A stretch of DNA of 64,000 nucleotides from Marinobacter flavimaris (GTDB lineage Bacteria > Pseudomonadota > Gammaproteobacteria > Pseudomonadales > Oleiphilaceae), in contig NZ_PSSW01000009.1 in the NCBI RefSeq assembly GCF_002933295.1, forward strand, positions 159,824-223,823. The letters are read 5' to 3'. A program made the translations under genes and the position numbers. Of the stretch, positions 42,875 through 51,728 are shown piece by piece. Below the pieces are notes generated by a model, which saw only the letters and a list, made by a program, of their open reading frames with translations, was not told the origin of the DNA and did no database searches. Positions within the stretch are counted from its first letter, which is position 1; every line of letters begins with the position of its first letter.

Positions 42875-44692
42875 ATGGCTGACACAAGCAACTCCGGAAC
42901 GGTGCAGCGGCCACCCGCGCCGCCCAGAAGTACCCTGACCCTGAGAGATGTTTGCACCGCGCTTGTTACCAGCGGGGAAATCAGCCAGGAAGACGCAGAG
43001 CGGGTGTTGTCGGCCAACCTGGGCGCGGCAAGCGGCGACGGACAGAAAGGCAGGCGCCACCCGCTGGAACTGGTGGCGATTGCCGCGCTGACCAGCGAGA
43101 AGAGCGGTCGCACCCTGGATCTGGATCGGCTGACTCACTGGCTGGCCGACTGGGCGGGGCAACCTTACTACCATATTGATCCCCTCAAGATCGACACACC
43201 CGCCATTGCTAGGGTGATGTCTTACGCCTTCGCCCAGCGCCATGGCATCCTGGCAGTTGAGATAGGCGCCGATGAGGTGCTGATCGCCAGCACAGAACCG
43301 TTCAAGAGCGATTGGGTGCAGAACCTTCAACAGGCCGTCCGCAAGGATATCCGGCGCGTTGTCGCCAATCCCGAGGATATCCGCCGGTACACCGTGGAGT
43401 TCTACCAGCTCGCCAATTCCGTCAGCAAGGCCAGCGGCAGCCAGGGCCCGGGCGTTGCCGGCAACCAGAATTTCGAGCAGCTGCTCGATCTTGGCGCCAG
43501 CGAACACCCGGACGCCAATGACCAGCACGTCGTCAAGATTGTCGATTGGTTGCTTCAGTACGCCTTCGACCAGCGTGCCTCGGATATTCACATCGAGCCC
43601 CGCCGCACGGTCACCCAGGTCCGGTTCCGGATCGACGGCGTGCTGCACAACGTTTATGAGTTCCCCGAGCATGTGGGCGTGGCGGTGACCAGTCGCCTCA
43701 AGATCCTGGGTCGCCTGAATGTGGCGGAAAAACGCCGCCCCCAGGACGGTCGCATCAAGACCCGCAAACCCGACAACCGGGAGGTGGAACTGCGTCTGGC
43801 CACGATGCCGACTGCCTTTGGCGAAAAGATGGTCATGCGGATCTTTGATCCAGACGTGCTTTTGAAGTCCTACGAGCAACTGGGATTCGGCAAGGAAGAC
43901 CGCCAGCGCTGGCAGGAAATCACATCCCGCCCACACGGCATCGTCCTTGTCACCGGGCCCACTGGTTCCGGCAAGACCACGACCCTGTATTCGACCCTGA
44001 AACAGATTGCATCGCCCGAGCTAAACGTCTGCACCATTGAGGATCCCATCGAAATGGTGGAGCCGGCGTTCAACCAGATGCAGGTTCAGACCAATATCGA
44101 CCTGACCTTTGCAGCCGGCGTAAGGGCGCTGCTGCGTCAGGACCCGGATATCATCATGATCGGCGAGATCCGCGACCTGGAAACGGCGGAAATGGCCGTG
44201 CAGGCTGCCCTGACAGGCCACCTGGTGCTATCGACCCTGCATACCAATGACGCCCCGAGCGCGATTACCCGGATGATGGAACTGGGCATTCCGCCTTACC
44301 TGATTCGGGCCACGGTACTGGGCGTGATGGCACAACGGCTTGCCCGAACTCTGTGCCCTCACTGCAAATCCCCTGGCCCCGCTGATGAACAGGCCTGGCA
44401 AACTCTCACCCGGCCCTGGAAAGCGCCGGTTCCGAAGCAGTTCTATCAGCCCGTGGGTTGCCTGGAATGCCGGAACACAGGGTATCTTGGCCGCGCAGGG
44501 GTTTATGAAATTATGACGCTGTCTGGCGCATTGCTACGACAGATCACCGATCATTGCGAGCTGGAGCAGCTCAGGCTGGATGCCTACAAGGAAGGCATGA
44601 AATCCCTGCGCTTGAGTGGTGCACAGAAAGTGGCCGCCGGCCAGACAACGGTGGAAGAAATTCTGAGGGTGACGCCGGAAAGTCAGCGCTGA
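42875..44692 (+). CDS. GspE/PilB family secretion/pilus assembly ATPase, orphan
   Basis: This 605-residue hexameric ATPase is of the type that powers type II secretion or type IV pilus extension. It has an N-terminal MshE/T2SSE-N domain (about 60-190). The N2 domain includes VVKIVDWLLQYAFDQRASDIHIEPRR. Walker A is GPTGSGKTTT (G361, K367), the Asp box is CTIEDPIE, and Walker B is LLRQDPDIIMIGEIRD. The His box is LVLSTLHTNDAPSAITRM. The zinc tetracysteine element is CPHC...CLECRNTG. No gspD/F/G or pil genes lie in the window, so its partner system must be encoded elsewhere. Confidence 0.92.
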   Translation: MADTSNSGTVQRPPAPPRSTLTLRDVCTALVTSGEISQEDAERVLSANLGAASGDGQKGRRHPLELVAIAALTSEKSGRTLDLDRLTHWLADWAGQPYYHIDPLKIDTPAIARVMSYAFAQRHGILAVEIGADEVLIASTEPFKSDWVQNLQQAVRKDIRRVVANPEDIRRYTVEFYQLANSVSKASGSQGPGVAGNQNFEQLLDLGASEHPDANDQHVVKIVDWLLQYAFDQRASDIHIEPRRTVTQVRFRIDGVLHNVYEFPEHVGVAVTSRLKILGRLNVAEKRRPQDGRIKTRKPDNREVELRLATMPTAFGEKMVMRIFDPDVLLKSYEQLGFGKEDRQRWQEITSRPHGIVLVTGPTGSGKTTTLYSTLKQIASPELNVCTIEDPIEMVEPAFNQMQVQTNIDLTFAAGVRALLRQDPDIIMIGEIRDLETAEMAVQAALTGHLVLSTLHTNDAPSAITRMMELGIPPYLIRATVLGVMAQRLARTLCPHCKSPGPADEQAWQTLTRPWKAPVPKQFYQPVGCLECRNTGYLGRAGVYEIMTLSGALLRQITDHCELEQLRLDAYKEGMKSLRLSGAQKVAAGQTTVEEILRVTPESQR

Positions 44693-44699
44693 ATGAGGA

Positions 44700-45755
44700 T
44701 CAGGCTCCCGGGCGCAATCCGCACTGGCCCAGTAATTCCTGCCAGGCTTTGGTGTGGGCCATCATGGCCACGTCCAGTTCCCGCCACAGGCTGGCCTCGG
44801 CGCTCTGTGAGAGATGCCGCTCATACCAACCGGCGAAACTTTCTGGCATGACCGCCCGCTGCATTTCCGCCAACTGCTCGAACGGCTCGATGAGCGCCAC
44901 CCGTCCCTGGGTCACAGTGCTCATATAGGGTTGGATCTTTTCGATATAAACACTGAAAAACATACTCTGAACAATATCCGACTGGTTGTTCGGCTGGCCG
45001 TTAATACACAGAGGCTTGCCTTCAATTCTCTGCTTGAGCAATGCCGTCCCGTCCTTCAGCCTTGCAGTCAGAAGAAGCGCGCTGTTGATCAACTGACCGG
45101 CGCGGTATTCTGCCTGCCAGCGCTGATGAACGTCGCCGGCAAAGTCGAGGGAAACGGCCAGATCTTCAGAGTACAAACGGGCCACTGCTGCGTTCAGGCT
45201 GTCGATATCAAGGGCGAGATCAGACACTGGATTGCCCTCTGGCGCGACGGGATAGTAGCCCTTGGCCAGGGTAAACAGCTTTTCGATTTCTTCGACGCCC
45301 CAGGTGGCATTCCAGATAGCAATGGGCAGGGATTCAAGCTTGCTGTCGATACCACCGGCAAGCTCTTCGGCAAATTCTTCATCTTCTATATCCGGCAGAC
45401 AGTCCCTGGCCGCTTCGATAAACCGGATTTCATAACGAAGGCGGTTCAGGGGTTGCATAACCCGCCCCATCACCGAGTTTTTCTCACCAACAACGTACTG
45501 GAGTTCACAGCCGTAGAGCGATAGAAAATCGAGCATTCCCATGTCCAGTTCGGGCATGGTCAGCACACGGTCACGGCGGCGGGGAAGCTGGCTGGCGGAG
45601 GGAATGTCAGAAAACTCGGGATCGGTTTCCAACACGCGGGCCACCCGCTCCACATACTCGTCCATCATGGGACGCGCATCCGAGAACGGGTCGCAACCGG
45701 CAAGAAGCACGGCGAGAACCGGCGCAAAGATTCTGCAAATTCCGGTTCCGGGCAT
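44700..45755 (-). CDS. DUF3080 family lipoprotein
   Basis: This 351-residue probable lipoprotein of unknown function has the signal peptide MPGTGICRIFAPVLAVLLAGC, with the lipidated Cys at residue 21. The mature part is helical and matches DUF3080, with LDFLSLYGCELQYVVGEKNSVMGRVMQ being the most family-like stretch. The next residue after Cys is Asp, which in gammaproteobacteria often signals inner-membrane retention. It is convergent with the GspE-like gene, with seven bases between the stops. Confidence 0.83.
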   Translation of the reverse strand: MPGTGICRIFAPVLAVLLAGCDPFSDARPMMDEYVERVARVLETDPEFSDIPSASQLPRRRDRVLTMPELDMGMLDFLSLYGCELQYVVGEKNSVMGRVMQPLNRLRYEIRFIEAARDCLPDIEDEEFAEELAGGIDSKLESLPIAIWNATWGVEEIEKLFTLAKGYYPVAPEGNPVSDLALDIDSLNAAVARLYSEDLAVSLDFAGDVHQRWQAEYRAGQLINSALLLTARLKDGTALLKQRIEGKPLCINGQPNNQSDIVQSMFFSVYIEKIQPYMSTVTQGRVALIEPFEQLAEMQRAVMPESFAGWYERHLSQSAEASLWRELDVAMMAHTKAWQELLGQCGLRPGA

Positions 45756-45791
45756 TCATTCCTCCTGCGATGGCGTTAAAAAGCCCTGGGC

Positions 45792-46484
45792 CTAGCGCTT
45801 TTGCAGCAGGGTATCGACCTCCGCAAAATCACGGGCAACGAAACGTTCGGTTTCCGGCAGATCTCCCTCGCGAACAAGCCAGGCAGTTTGCATGCCGGCT
45901 TCCTCGGCTGCCTCCAGTTCAGCTTCCACATCAGACAGGAACAGCACCGTGCAGGCCTCGACGCCCAACTCAGACAGAATATTCCGGTATGAAACGGTCT
46001 CTTTCTTGCCACCGATACGGGTATCGAAATAGCCCGAGAAAAACGGCGTAAAATCGCCTTCCGTGGTAAAACCGAAAATCAGCTTCTGGGCTTTCACCGA
46101 ACCTGATGAATATACGAACAAACGCAGCCCCCGATCATGCCAGCGTTGAAGGTAGTCGGCTGCGTCAGCATAGATGTGCCCTTTCAGCTCTCCCTGCTGA
46201 TATCCCTGCTCCCAGACCATGCCCTGCAGCGTCTTAAGAGAGGTTTCCTTGCGGTCTTCCCTGATCCAGGTTTCAAGCACTTGGATCAGCCCTTCGACAT
46301 CCTCACGCGCAACGCCTGAAACCTCGGCCACTGCGTCCAGTTGCTCAGACACAACCGGGCTGTCCTGATGCTGGTCACGGACAAAACGCGGCAGGTGCTC
46401 GCTGGCATAGGGAAACAGGACATCGTGCACAAACGAAATAGAGCTGGTGGTGCCTTCGATATCCGTGAGCACAACCCGGATCAT
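45792..46484 (-). CDS. mtnC: Acireductone synthase (enolase-phosphatase)
   Basis: MtnC enolises and dephosphorylates 2,3-diketomethylthiopentyl-1-phosphate to acireductone in the methionine salvage pathway. The 230-residue HAD-superfamily protein has the nucleophile motif VVLTDIEGTTSSISFV and the second HAD motif LFVYSSGSVKAQKL. Late motifs include FLSDVEAELEAAEEAG. Its ATG overlaps the mtnD stop by four bases. It ends the mtnB-mtnD-mtnC set. Confidence 0.96.
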   Translation of the reverse strand: MIRVVLTDIEGTTSSISFVHDVLFPYASEHLPRFVRDQHQDSPVVSEQLDAVAEVSGVAREDVEGLIQVLETWIREDRKETSLKTLQGMVWEQGYQQGELKGHIYADAADYLQRWHDRGLRLFVYSSGSVKAQKLIFGFTTEGDFTPFFSGYFDTRIGGKKETVSYRNILSELGVEACTVLFLSDVEAELEAAEEAGMQTAWLVREGDLPETERFVARDFAEVDTLLQKR

Positions 46485-47041
46485 TCGGCCGCTCCTGCCA
46501 GCGCCTCATAGCGAGGCAGGCGACCGGCGATGTCTTCACCGGTAAAGTCCGCCACCCAGCCCTCGGGGTTGGTGAACAGGCGAATGCAGGTAAACGCAGG
46601 TTCCGGGCCCATATCAAACCAGTGACGAGTGCCATCGGGCACACTGATCAGATCGTTTTTCTGGCACAGCACGGCGAAAACCTCGTTGCCGAAGTGCAGG
46701 TAAAACAGACCCTGGCCACGGACAAAGAAACGAACTTCGTCTTCACTGTGGGTGTGCTCATCCAGGAACTTTTGCCGGAACGCGTCTTTCTGCGGATTGT
46801 CCGGGTTCAGGCTGATCACATCCGCGGTCTGAAAACCACATTCGTGCTTCAGTTTCGAGACTTCCTCGCTGTAGGCCTCAAGGATGTCTTCCTGGGAGGC
46901 GTCAGCCGGCAGATCTTTCGTTGGCCACTGCTCATAGCGCACACCGTGGCGGGCCAGACGCTCCCGTATTTCTTCAGGATTCCCAGTCACTTTGCGTGCC
47001 TTTTCGGGCTGGCTCTGGTCGAAAATACTCAGGGTAGTCAT
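46481..47041 (-). CDS. mtnD: Acireductone dioxygenase
   Basis: MtnD oxidises acireductone. With Fe(II) it yields the methionine precursor keto acid plus formate; with Ni(II) it gives an off-pathway set of products. The 186-residue cupin has the metal ligands in DEHTHSEDEVRFFVRG (His, His, Glu) and in PDGTRHWFDMG (His). It overlaps both neighbours by four bases, showing tight coupling in mtnBDC. Confidence 0.96.
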   Translation of the reverse strand: MTTLSIFDQSQPEKARKVTGNPEEIRERLARHGVRYEQWPTKDLPADASQEDILEAYSEEVSKLKHECGFQTADVISLNPDNPQKDAFRQKFLDEHTHSEDEVRFFVRGQGLFYLHFGNEVFAVLCQKNDLISVPDGTRHWFDMGPEPAFTCIRLFTNPEGWVADFTGEDIAGRLPRYEALAGAAE

Positions 47042-47664
47042 GGGCGAACCCTCATGGTTTCAAGCTCACATTCAAACAGGAATTCAAAGGCCTCGACATG
47101 GCGCAGGCAATCGGCCATGGTTTTGCCCCAGGTGTACAGGCCATGGCCACGAATCAGGTAGCCTGGCTGTTCCGGATGCTCCCGGAACCATTCGCGAGTG
47201 TGCTCCGCCAACGCGTCGATGTCCTGGGTGTTGTCGAACACCGGAACCGTCAGGACTGATTCGTGGGTCTCAACGCCGGTAAACGCCTTCTGCAGCTCAT
47301 AGCCTTCCAGCGCCAGTGGCTGGCCGGGCTCAAGCAGACGACTGAGCACCGTTGCCTTCACCGAGTGAGTGTGCAGAACCGCGCCCACCTCGGGAAAGAC
47401 CTCATACAGCACCGTATGCAGCCTTGTTTCTGCAGAGGAGCGACAGTCGCTCTGTACCGGCCGGCCGGCCAGATCGACCACCATGACATCACCCGCCCCC
47501 AGCTGTCCCTTGTGACGGCCTGAAACAGTAATGGCGATGTGTTCGGCATCAATGCGGGCAGAATAGTTACTGCTCGTTGCGGGCGACCAACCCTGCTGGT
47601 ACAGGAATCGACCGGCTTCCACAATCGCATCCGCGGCTACAGCGTATCGGGTTACATCAAACAC
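47038..47664 (-). CDS. mtnB: Methylthioribulose-1-phosphate dehydratase
   Basis: MtnB dehydrates methylthioribulose 1-phosphate in methionine salvage. The 208-residue class II aldolase-like protein has the substrate loop QGWSPATSSNYSARID. The zinc ligands are in VLHTHSVKATVLSRL and in RGHGLYTWGKTMADC. I use the GTG at 47664, preceded by GGGAGAG. The open frame up to 47757 runs into the xdhC gene and is not conserved. mtnA and the transaminase step are not in the window, so the pathway must be completed elsewhere. Confidence 0.94.
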   Translation of the reverse strand: MFDVTRYAVAADAIVEAGRFLYQQGWSPATSSNYSARIDAEHIAITVSGRHKGQLGAGDVMVVDLAGRPVQSDCRSSAETRLHTVLYEVFPEVGAVLHTHSVKATVLSRLLEPGQPLALEGYELQKAFTGVETHESVLTVPVFDNTQDIDALAEHTREWFREHPEQPGYLIRGHGLYTWGKTMADCLRHVEAFEFLFECELETMRVRP

Positions 47665-47713
47665 GAGTTCTCTCCCGGGTTTCAGAGCGCTTGGGACACT
47701 CCCATGGGCGCCA

Positions 47714-48709
47714 TTATAGGGACGAACCAGCTCCTCGCAAATGATGCCGTGCGGCAATCAGATCGGCGACAATGGAGACAGCAATTTCTGCCGGTGTCTT
47801 GCTCGGAATATCGACGCCAATGGGGGCTCGCAGGCGCTCCAGTGCGTCTTCTTCCAGCCCCAGAGAGGCGAGCCTCTCCCGCCTGGCTTCCGAGGTCCTT
47901 CGGGATCCCATGGCGCCAACATAAAAGGCTCTGGAGTGAAGAGCGGCCAACAGCCCCATATCATCGACGCGCGGATCATGGGCGAGGGCCAGGATACCGG
48001 ACCAGGCGTCGCCAAACTCTGTCGAAATCAGATCATCGGGCAGGCGCCGGTCCAGGGGAATCCCTTCAAAACTCCAGCCGGCGGCGAAGGCCTCCCTCGG
48101 CTCACAGAGGGTGACAGCAAAATCCGCCGCGGTCGCGAATTCAAAAACGTAACGAGCGACTTCGCCGGCACCGATCAGCAATAGCCGGCACTCGGGCTGC
48201 AAAGCATGAAGAAGCTGTTCACCGTCGAAGTGGACCGCGTTACCGGCCCCGGAGACAGAATGCTCCAGCGTCGGAGCCCCGTTTATCGGCACGCGACGAA
48301 CCACCGGTTCGCGATCGCGCAAGGCAGCCGCCAATGCCTGAACGTGATCGAGACCCATCTGGCCCCGGAAGGGTTCAATCAGAAGCCGTATCCGGCCACC
48401 GCAAGGCAGCTGGAAATGATCCCGGTCATCATCGGTGATTCCATAATCAACGAAAACAGGATGGTCCGGCCCGTCTTCCGCTGTGCGCCGGAGCAGATCC
48501 TCTTCCAGACAGCCACCGGACACCGATCCACTCCAGTGACCGGATTCTGCAATCGCCAGCCAGGAGCCAACCGGACGCGGCGAGGAGCCCCAGGTGTCCA
48601 CTATGGTGCAAAGCCAGGCTCTCTGACCTTCCGCCAGCCAGTGAGACATTCTGTCTAATACGGTCTGGCGGCCAGTAGCGACCGCATAGGCGACGCTTGA
48701 ATCAGGCAT
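47714..48709 (-). CDS. XdhC family molybdenum-enzyme maturation protein
   Basis: XdhC proteins bind molybdenum cofactor and insert its sulfurated form into xanthine-dehydrogenase-type enzymes. The 331-residue protein has the N-terminal CoxI/XdhC domain (LCTIVDTWGSSPRPVGSWLAI, SGSVSGGCLEEDLL). A C-terminal Rossmann-like XdhC_C domain follows (RLLLIGAGEVARYVFEFAT, ALHSRAFYVGAMGSRRTSEAR, PIGVDIPSKTPAEIAVSI). It overlaps the end of the large-subunit gene by eight bases. It is therefore almost certainly the dedicated chaperone for the enzyme encoded by the two genes upstream. Confidence 0.93.
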   Translation of the reverse strand: MPDSSVAYAVATGRQTVLDRMSHWLAEGQRAWLCTIVDTWGSSPRPVGSWLAIAESGHWSGSVSGGCLEEDLLRRTAEDGPDHPVFVDYGITDDDRDHFQLPCGGRIRLLIEPFRGQMGLDHVQALAAALRDREPVVRRVPINGAPTLEHSVSGAGNAVHFDGEQLLHALQPECRLLLIGAGEVARYVFEFATAADFAVTLCEPREAFAAGWSFEGIPLDRRLPDDLISTEFGDAWSGILALAHDPRVDDMGLLAALHSRAFYVGAMGSRRTSEARRERLASLGLEEDALERLRAPIGVDIPSKTPAEIAVSIVADLIAARHHLRGAGSSL

Positions 48710-50906
48710 TGGCTTTCAATGGCAGGCTACGCTGCCGCTTTCCATTGAGCGCAAACAGGGCATTACCCAGGGCCGGGATCACCGGCGGCACGCCCGGCTC
48801 GCCGACTCCCGTCGGCGACTCGCTGCTTGCAACAATATCCACCAGTACCTCAGGACGCTCGTACTGCCTCATTAGGGGGTAGTCGTGGAAATTGCTCTGC
48901 TGGACCTCGCCATTCTCCAGCGTGATTTCTCCATAAAGTGCCGCAGTCAGCCCAAACAGGATACCGCCCTCGATCTGGTCCTCCACGATACGGGGGTTTA
49001 CGACCTGTCCGCAGTCCACCGAACAGGTGACCTTGTATACCCGGATCGCACCATTCTCGATTCCGGCTTCCACCACCTGGGCAACGTACGTTCCGAAACT
49101 CCGGAACAGGGCGAGCCCCCAGGCCCGACCCTCTGGCACCGGCGACTGCCAGTCGGCCAACTTGACAACCCGGTCAAGCACTTCAAGGTGCCTCGGCTCG
49201 TGGGCAATCAGGCGACGACGGAACTGGTAAGGATCCTCACCTGCCTCATGGGCAAGTTCGTCCATGAAGGTTTCGACGGCAAACCCGTTGTGGGAAAAAC
49301 CTACCGAACGCCACCAGGTAATCGGAATGCCGGGATCGGTGTGGGTATGACGGATATCAATATTGGGGACCCGGTAGGGGTATTCGATAGCCCCCTCAAT
49401 CGCGGAGTGATCTTTCGGCGTGGCAATGCCTTCGGCCATTAGCCCGACTGAGCCCAGTGTGTCGTACATGAATTTTGGCGCCCAGGGATACTGGGCAGGG
49501 GCCGCATTGCGGACATACCAGTCCAGGATCTGAGGACCAACAATCTGGTGATGCCAGCCCGTCAGCTCAGCACCAGACAGGCTGGCTTTCATACGGTGCA
49601 GCATGGCAGGGCGATAAAGATCGTGGCGGGTGTCCTCTTCACGGGACCAGATGACCTTAACCGGCCGTCCGACCCGGTAGGCCACTGCCGCAGCCTCTTC
49701 GATATAGTCCTGGGTCAGTCGACGGCCAAAACCGCCGCCGAGAAAGGTCGTATTGATAGTGATATCGTCGGGGCCAAGATTGGTCACCCGGGCTGCTGCA
49801 ATCCGGCCAAGGTCCGGCGCCTGTGTAGGGGCCCACACTTCCATGCCGTCCTCTCGGTACCAGGCCGTGGCATTCATGGGCTCCAATGTCGCGTGGGCCA
49901 GGTAGGGCTGGGCATATTCCGCTTCCACTACCCGGTCGCCCTCCTCCATGGCACTGGCAAAACTGCCCTCACTACGCTCGGACTCTCCGGGATCGTCATC
50001 GGCGGCGGCGCGGTAGGAGTCGAATACGTCGCCCGTAGACAGAGACACGGCATCCGAAAAATCCCAGTCTATCTTGAGCGCGTCCTGAGCCTTCCGGGCA
50101 CGCCAGTATTTGTCGGCAACAACGGCCACGCCACGCTCGATCTCAAATACATCAAGCACACCCGTCATTGCACGGACCTGATCAGCGTTGATGTCCCGAA
50201 CGCGGCCGCCGCGTCGGGGAGGCCGTGAAACAACGCCGTACACCATGTCCGGAAGATCGACATCAATCCCGTAAACTGCGGTTCCCGTGGACTTCGCCCG
50301 GGCATCGAGTTTGCCTCGCTGCTTGCCAATGTATTTCCATTCGCTCTGCGGCTTGAGCGCTATGTCACCACGCAGCACTTCTTTGGCGGCCAACTCAACC
50401 AACTGGCCATAGGCCATGGAGTCGATACCGTTCGGGTGCACCACCCTGCCTTCACTGGCGCGACATTCGGTTGCTTCGACGTTCCATACACGTGCTGCCG
50501 CCATAACCAGCATTTGCCGGGCTTCTGCTCCGGCCGTTCGAAGCGGCTCCCAACTGGTCGCAACACTGGTGCTTCCGCCTGTCAGTTGCAGCTTGTACAG
50601 AGGATTTCGATACTCCGGCGCCACAGGTGCAAAGCGTGGGGTGATCCGCTCCGGCTGGATTTCCAGCTCTTCGGCAATCAAAGTGGTCAACCCGGTGTAA
50701 GTTCCTTGCCCCATTTCGACCCGGGCCAGGGTGAAGAAGACTTCATCATCGGCAGTCAGTTCCAGCCAGGCATCGGGACGCCATTCGCCCGTGTCCGGCT
50801 CATAACCCGTCTGGATTCCCGCGCAGCCCGGCAACGTTACTGAAACCATGAGGCTGCCGGAGGCACCGGCACTGACCTTGAGGAAATTTCGTCGGTTCAT
50901 CGCCAT
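48702..50906 (-). CDS. Molybdopterin-binding subunit of a xanthine dehydrogenase family hydroxylase, Tat-exported
   Basis: This 734-residue large subunit of a molybdenum hydroxylase resembles isoquinoline 1-oxidoreductase (IorB) and aldehyde oxidoreductases. A twin-arginine signal (MNRRNFLKVSAGASGS) with a lipobox-like LPGC implies folded export to the periplasm. Cofactor motifs include FLGGGFGRRLTQDY. The catalytic Glu703 is in SPTGVGEPGVPP. No FAD subunit is encoded nearby, so electrons probably pass through the 2Fe-2S partner to a cytochrome or another acceptor. The substrate cannot be told from sequence. The ATG at 50906 follows the small-subunit stop by one base. Confidence 0.92.
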   Translation of the reverse strand: MAMNRRNFLKVSAGASGSLMVSVTLPGCAGIQTGYEPDTGEWRPDAWLELTADDEVFFTLARVEMGQGTYTGLTTLIAEELEIQPERITPRFAPVAPEYRNPLYKLQLTGGSTSVATSWEPLRTAGAEARQMLVMAAARVWNVEATECRASEGRVVHPNGIDSMAYGQLVELAAKEVLRGDIALKPQSEWKYIGKQRGKLDARAKSTGTAVYGIDVDLPDMVYGVVSRPPRRGGRVRDINADQVRAMTGVLDVFEIERGVAVVADKYWRARKAQDALKIDWDFSDAVSLSTGDVFDSYRAAADDDPGESERSEGSFASAMEEGDRVVEAEYAQPYLAHATLEPMNATAWYREDGMEVWAPTQAPDLGRIAAARVTNLGPDDITINTTFLGGGFGRRLTQDYIEEAAAVAYRVGRPVKVIWSREEDTRHDLYRPAMLHRMKASLSGAELTGWHHQIVGPQILDWYVRNAAPAQYPWAPKFMYDTLGSVGLMAEGIATPKDHSAIEGAIEYPYRVPNIDIRHTHTDPGIPITWWRSVGFSHNGFAVETFMDELAHEAGEDPYQFRRRLIAHEPRHLEVLDRVVKLADWQSPVPEGRAWGLALFRSFGTYVAQVVEAGIENGAIRVYKVTCSVDCGQVVNPRIVEDQIEGGILFGLTAALYGEITLENGEVQQSNFHDYPLMRQYERPEVLVDIVASSESPTGVGEPGVPPVIPALGNALFALNGKRQRSLPLKANA

Positions 50907-50907
50907 G

Positions 50908-51393
50908 TTATGCGGCCCCTCCCTGAGCGCCGTCTGACGTATCAGCGACGACGGATTCCACGGCTGCAATGATCCGCGAGTAGGTGCCGCATCGGCAAAG
51001 ATTGCCTGTCATGGCCGCGACAATTTCCTCACGTGAAGGCGCCGGATTGCTGGCCAGAAGGTGGGCCGCACTCATGATCTGGCCCGACTGGCAGTAGCCG
51101 CATTGAGGAACGCCGTGTTCTATCCAGGCATCCTGCAGTGCATGAAGACGACTTCCCTCCCCCAGGCCTTCAATCGTAACCACATCACCACCCGCGGCCA
51201 TTTCGACCGGTGTCGAGCAGGAGCGCACAGGCTGCCCGTTCAGGTGAACTGTGCAGGCACCACAGAGGCCCGCGCCGCAACCGAATTTGGTTCCCTTGAG
51301 CCCCAGCTCATCACGCAATACCCATAGAAGAGGCGTATCCCCTTCAATGTTCAGCGACCGCTCGTCGCCATTGACTGTCAGGCTCACGGCCAT
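50908..51393 (-). CDS. (2Fe-2S) small subunit of the molybdenum hydroxylase
   Basis: This 161-residue electron-transfer subunit has two 2Fe-2S domains. The plant-ferredoxin-like N-terminal domain has cysteines in [15 protein letters not shown] and VRSC. The C-terminal helical domain has [10 protein letters not shown] and [10 protein letters not shown]. The ATG at 51393 has AAAGGAGAGG upstream and is preferred over the ATG at 51417. It has no signal peptide and is presumably exported by hitchhiking with the Tat-tagged large subunit. The order small-large-XdhC forms one operon. Confidence 0.95.
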   Translation of the reverse strand: MAVSLTVNGDERSLNIEGDTPLLWVLRDELGLKGTKFGCGAGLCGACTVHLNGQPVRSCSTPVEMAAGGDVVTIEGLGEGSRLHALQDAWIEHGVPQCGYCQSGQIMSAAHLLASNPAPSREEIVAAMTGNLCRCGTYSRIIAAVESVVADTSDGAQGGAA

Positions 51394-51473
51394 CCCAACC
51401 CTCTCCTTTACCTGCATCCGGTGTTGTTTCCGGATTTATTATTGTCGCTACCCCTATGGCAGATACCAGAGTC

Positions 51474-51665
51474 CTATCTGACGACTTCTTCGCCATCCTT
51501 GTTAACCCAGATCTTGCGTTCGCCGGACTCCATCTTGCCGTTTGAGTCCCAGACCTCCCGATCCGTTGTGGCCTCTTCAACCTTGCCGTTGTCGTTCCAG
51601 ATAACTCGATCCTTACAGCCCGCCAGTGCCAGTACGGCGAATACAACCAATACAGCTTTTTTCAC
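51474..51665 (-). CDS. Small lipoprotein with three short internal repeats
   Basis: This 63-residue protein starts with a lipoprotein signal (MKKAVLVVFAVLALAGC, lipidated Cys at 17). The mature 46 residues contain three imperfect copies of a beta-hairpin-like unit with the pattern R-x-(I/V)-W-x-x-(N/K)-G: RVIWNDNGKVEE, REVWDSNGKMES and RKIWVNKDGEE. I do not recognise a characterised family. It lies between the Smr gene and the molybdenum hydroxylase operon, on the same strand as both. The location (inner or outer membrane) is unresolved. Confidence 0.75.
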   Translation of the reverse strand: MKKAVLVVFAVLALAGCKDRVIWNDNGKVEEATTDREVWDSNGKMESGERKIWVNKDGEEVVR

Positions 51666-51728
51666 GACGATAACCTCCGTTCAGCCGCCACCGCGGCTCT
51701 TATTAAGGAATACCTGGGATTGGCAGCC

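Noticed and set aside
51416..51435. ATCCGG...CCGGAT hairpin upstream of the 2Fe-2S subunit gene
   Set aside because: It has only six base pairs with an 8-base loop and no T-run, so it is too weak to call a terminator or operator.
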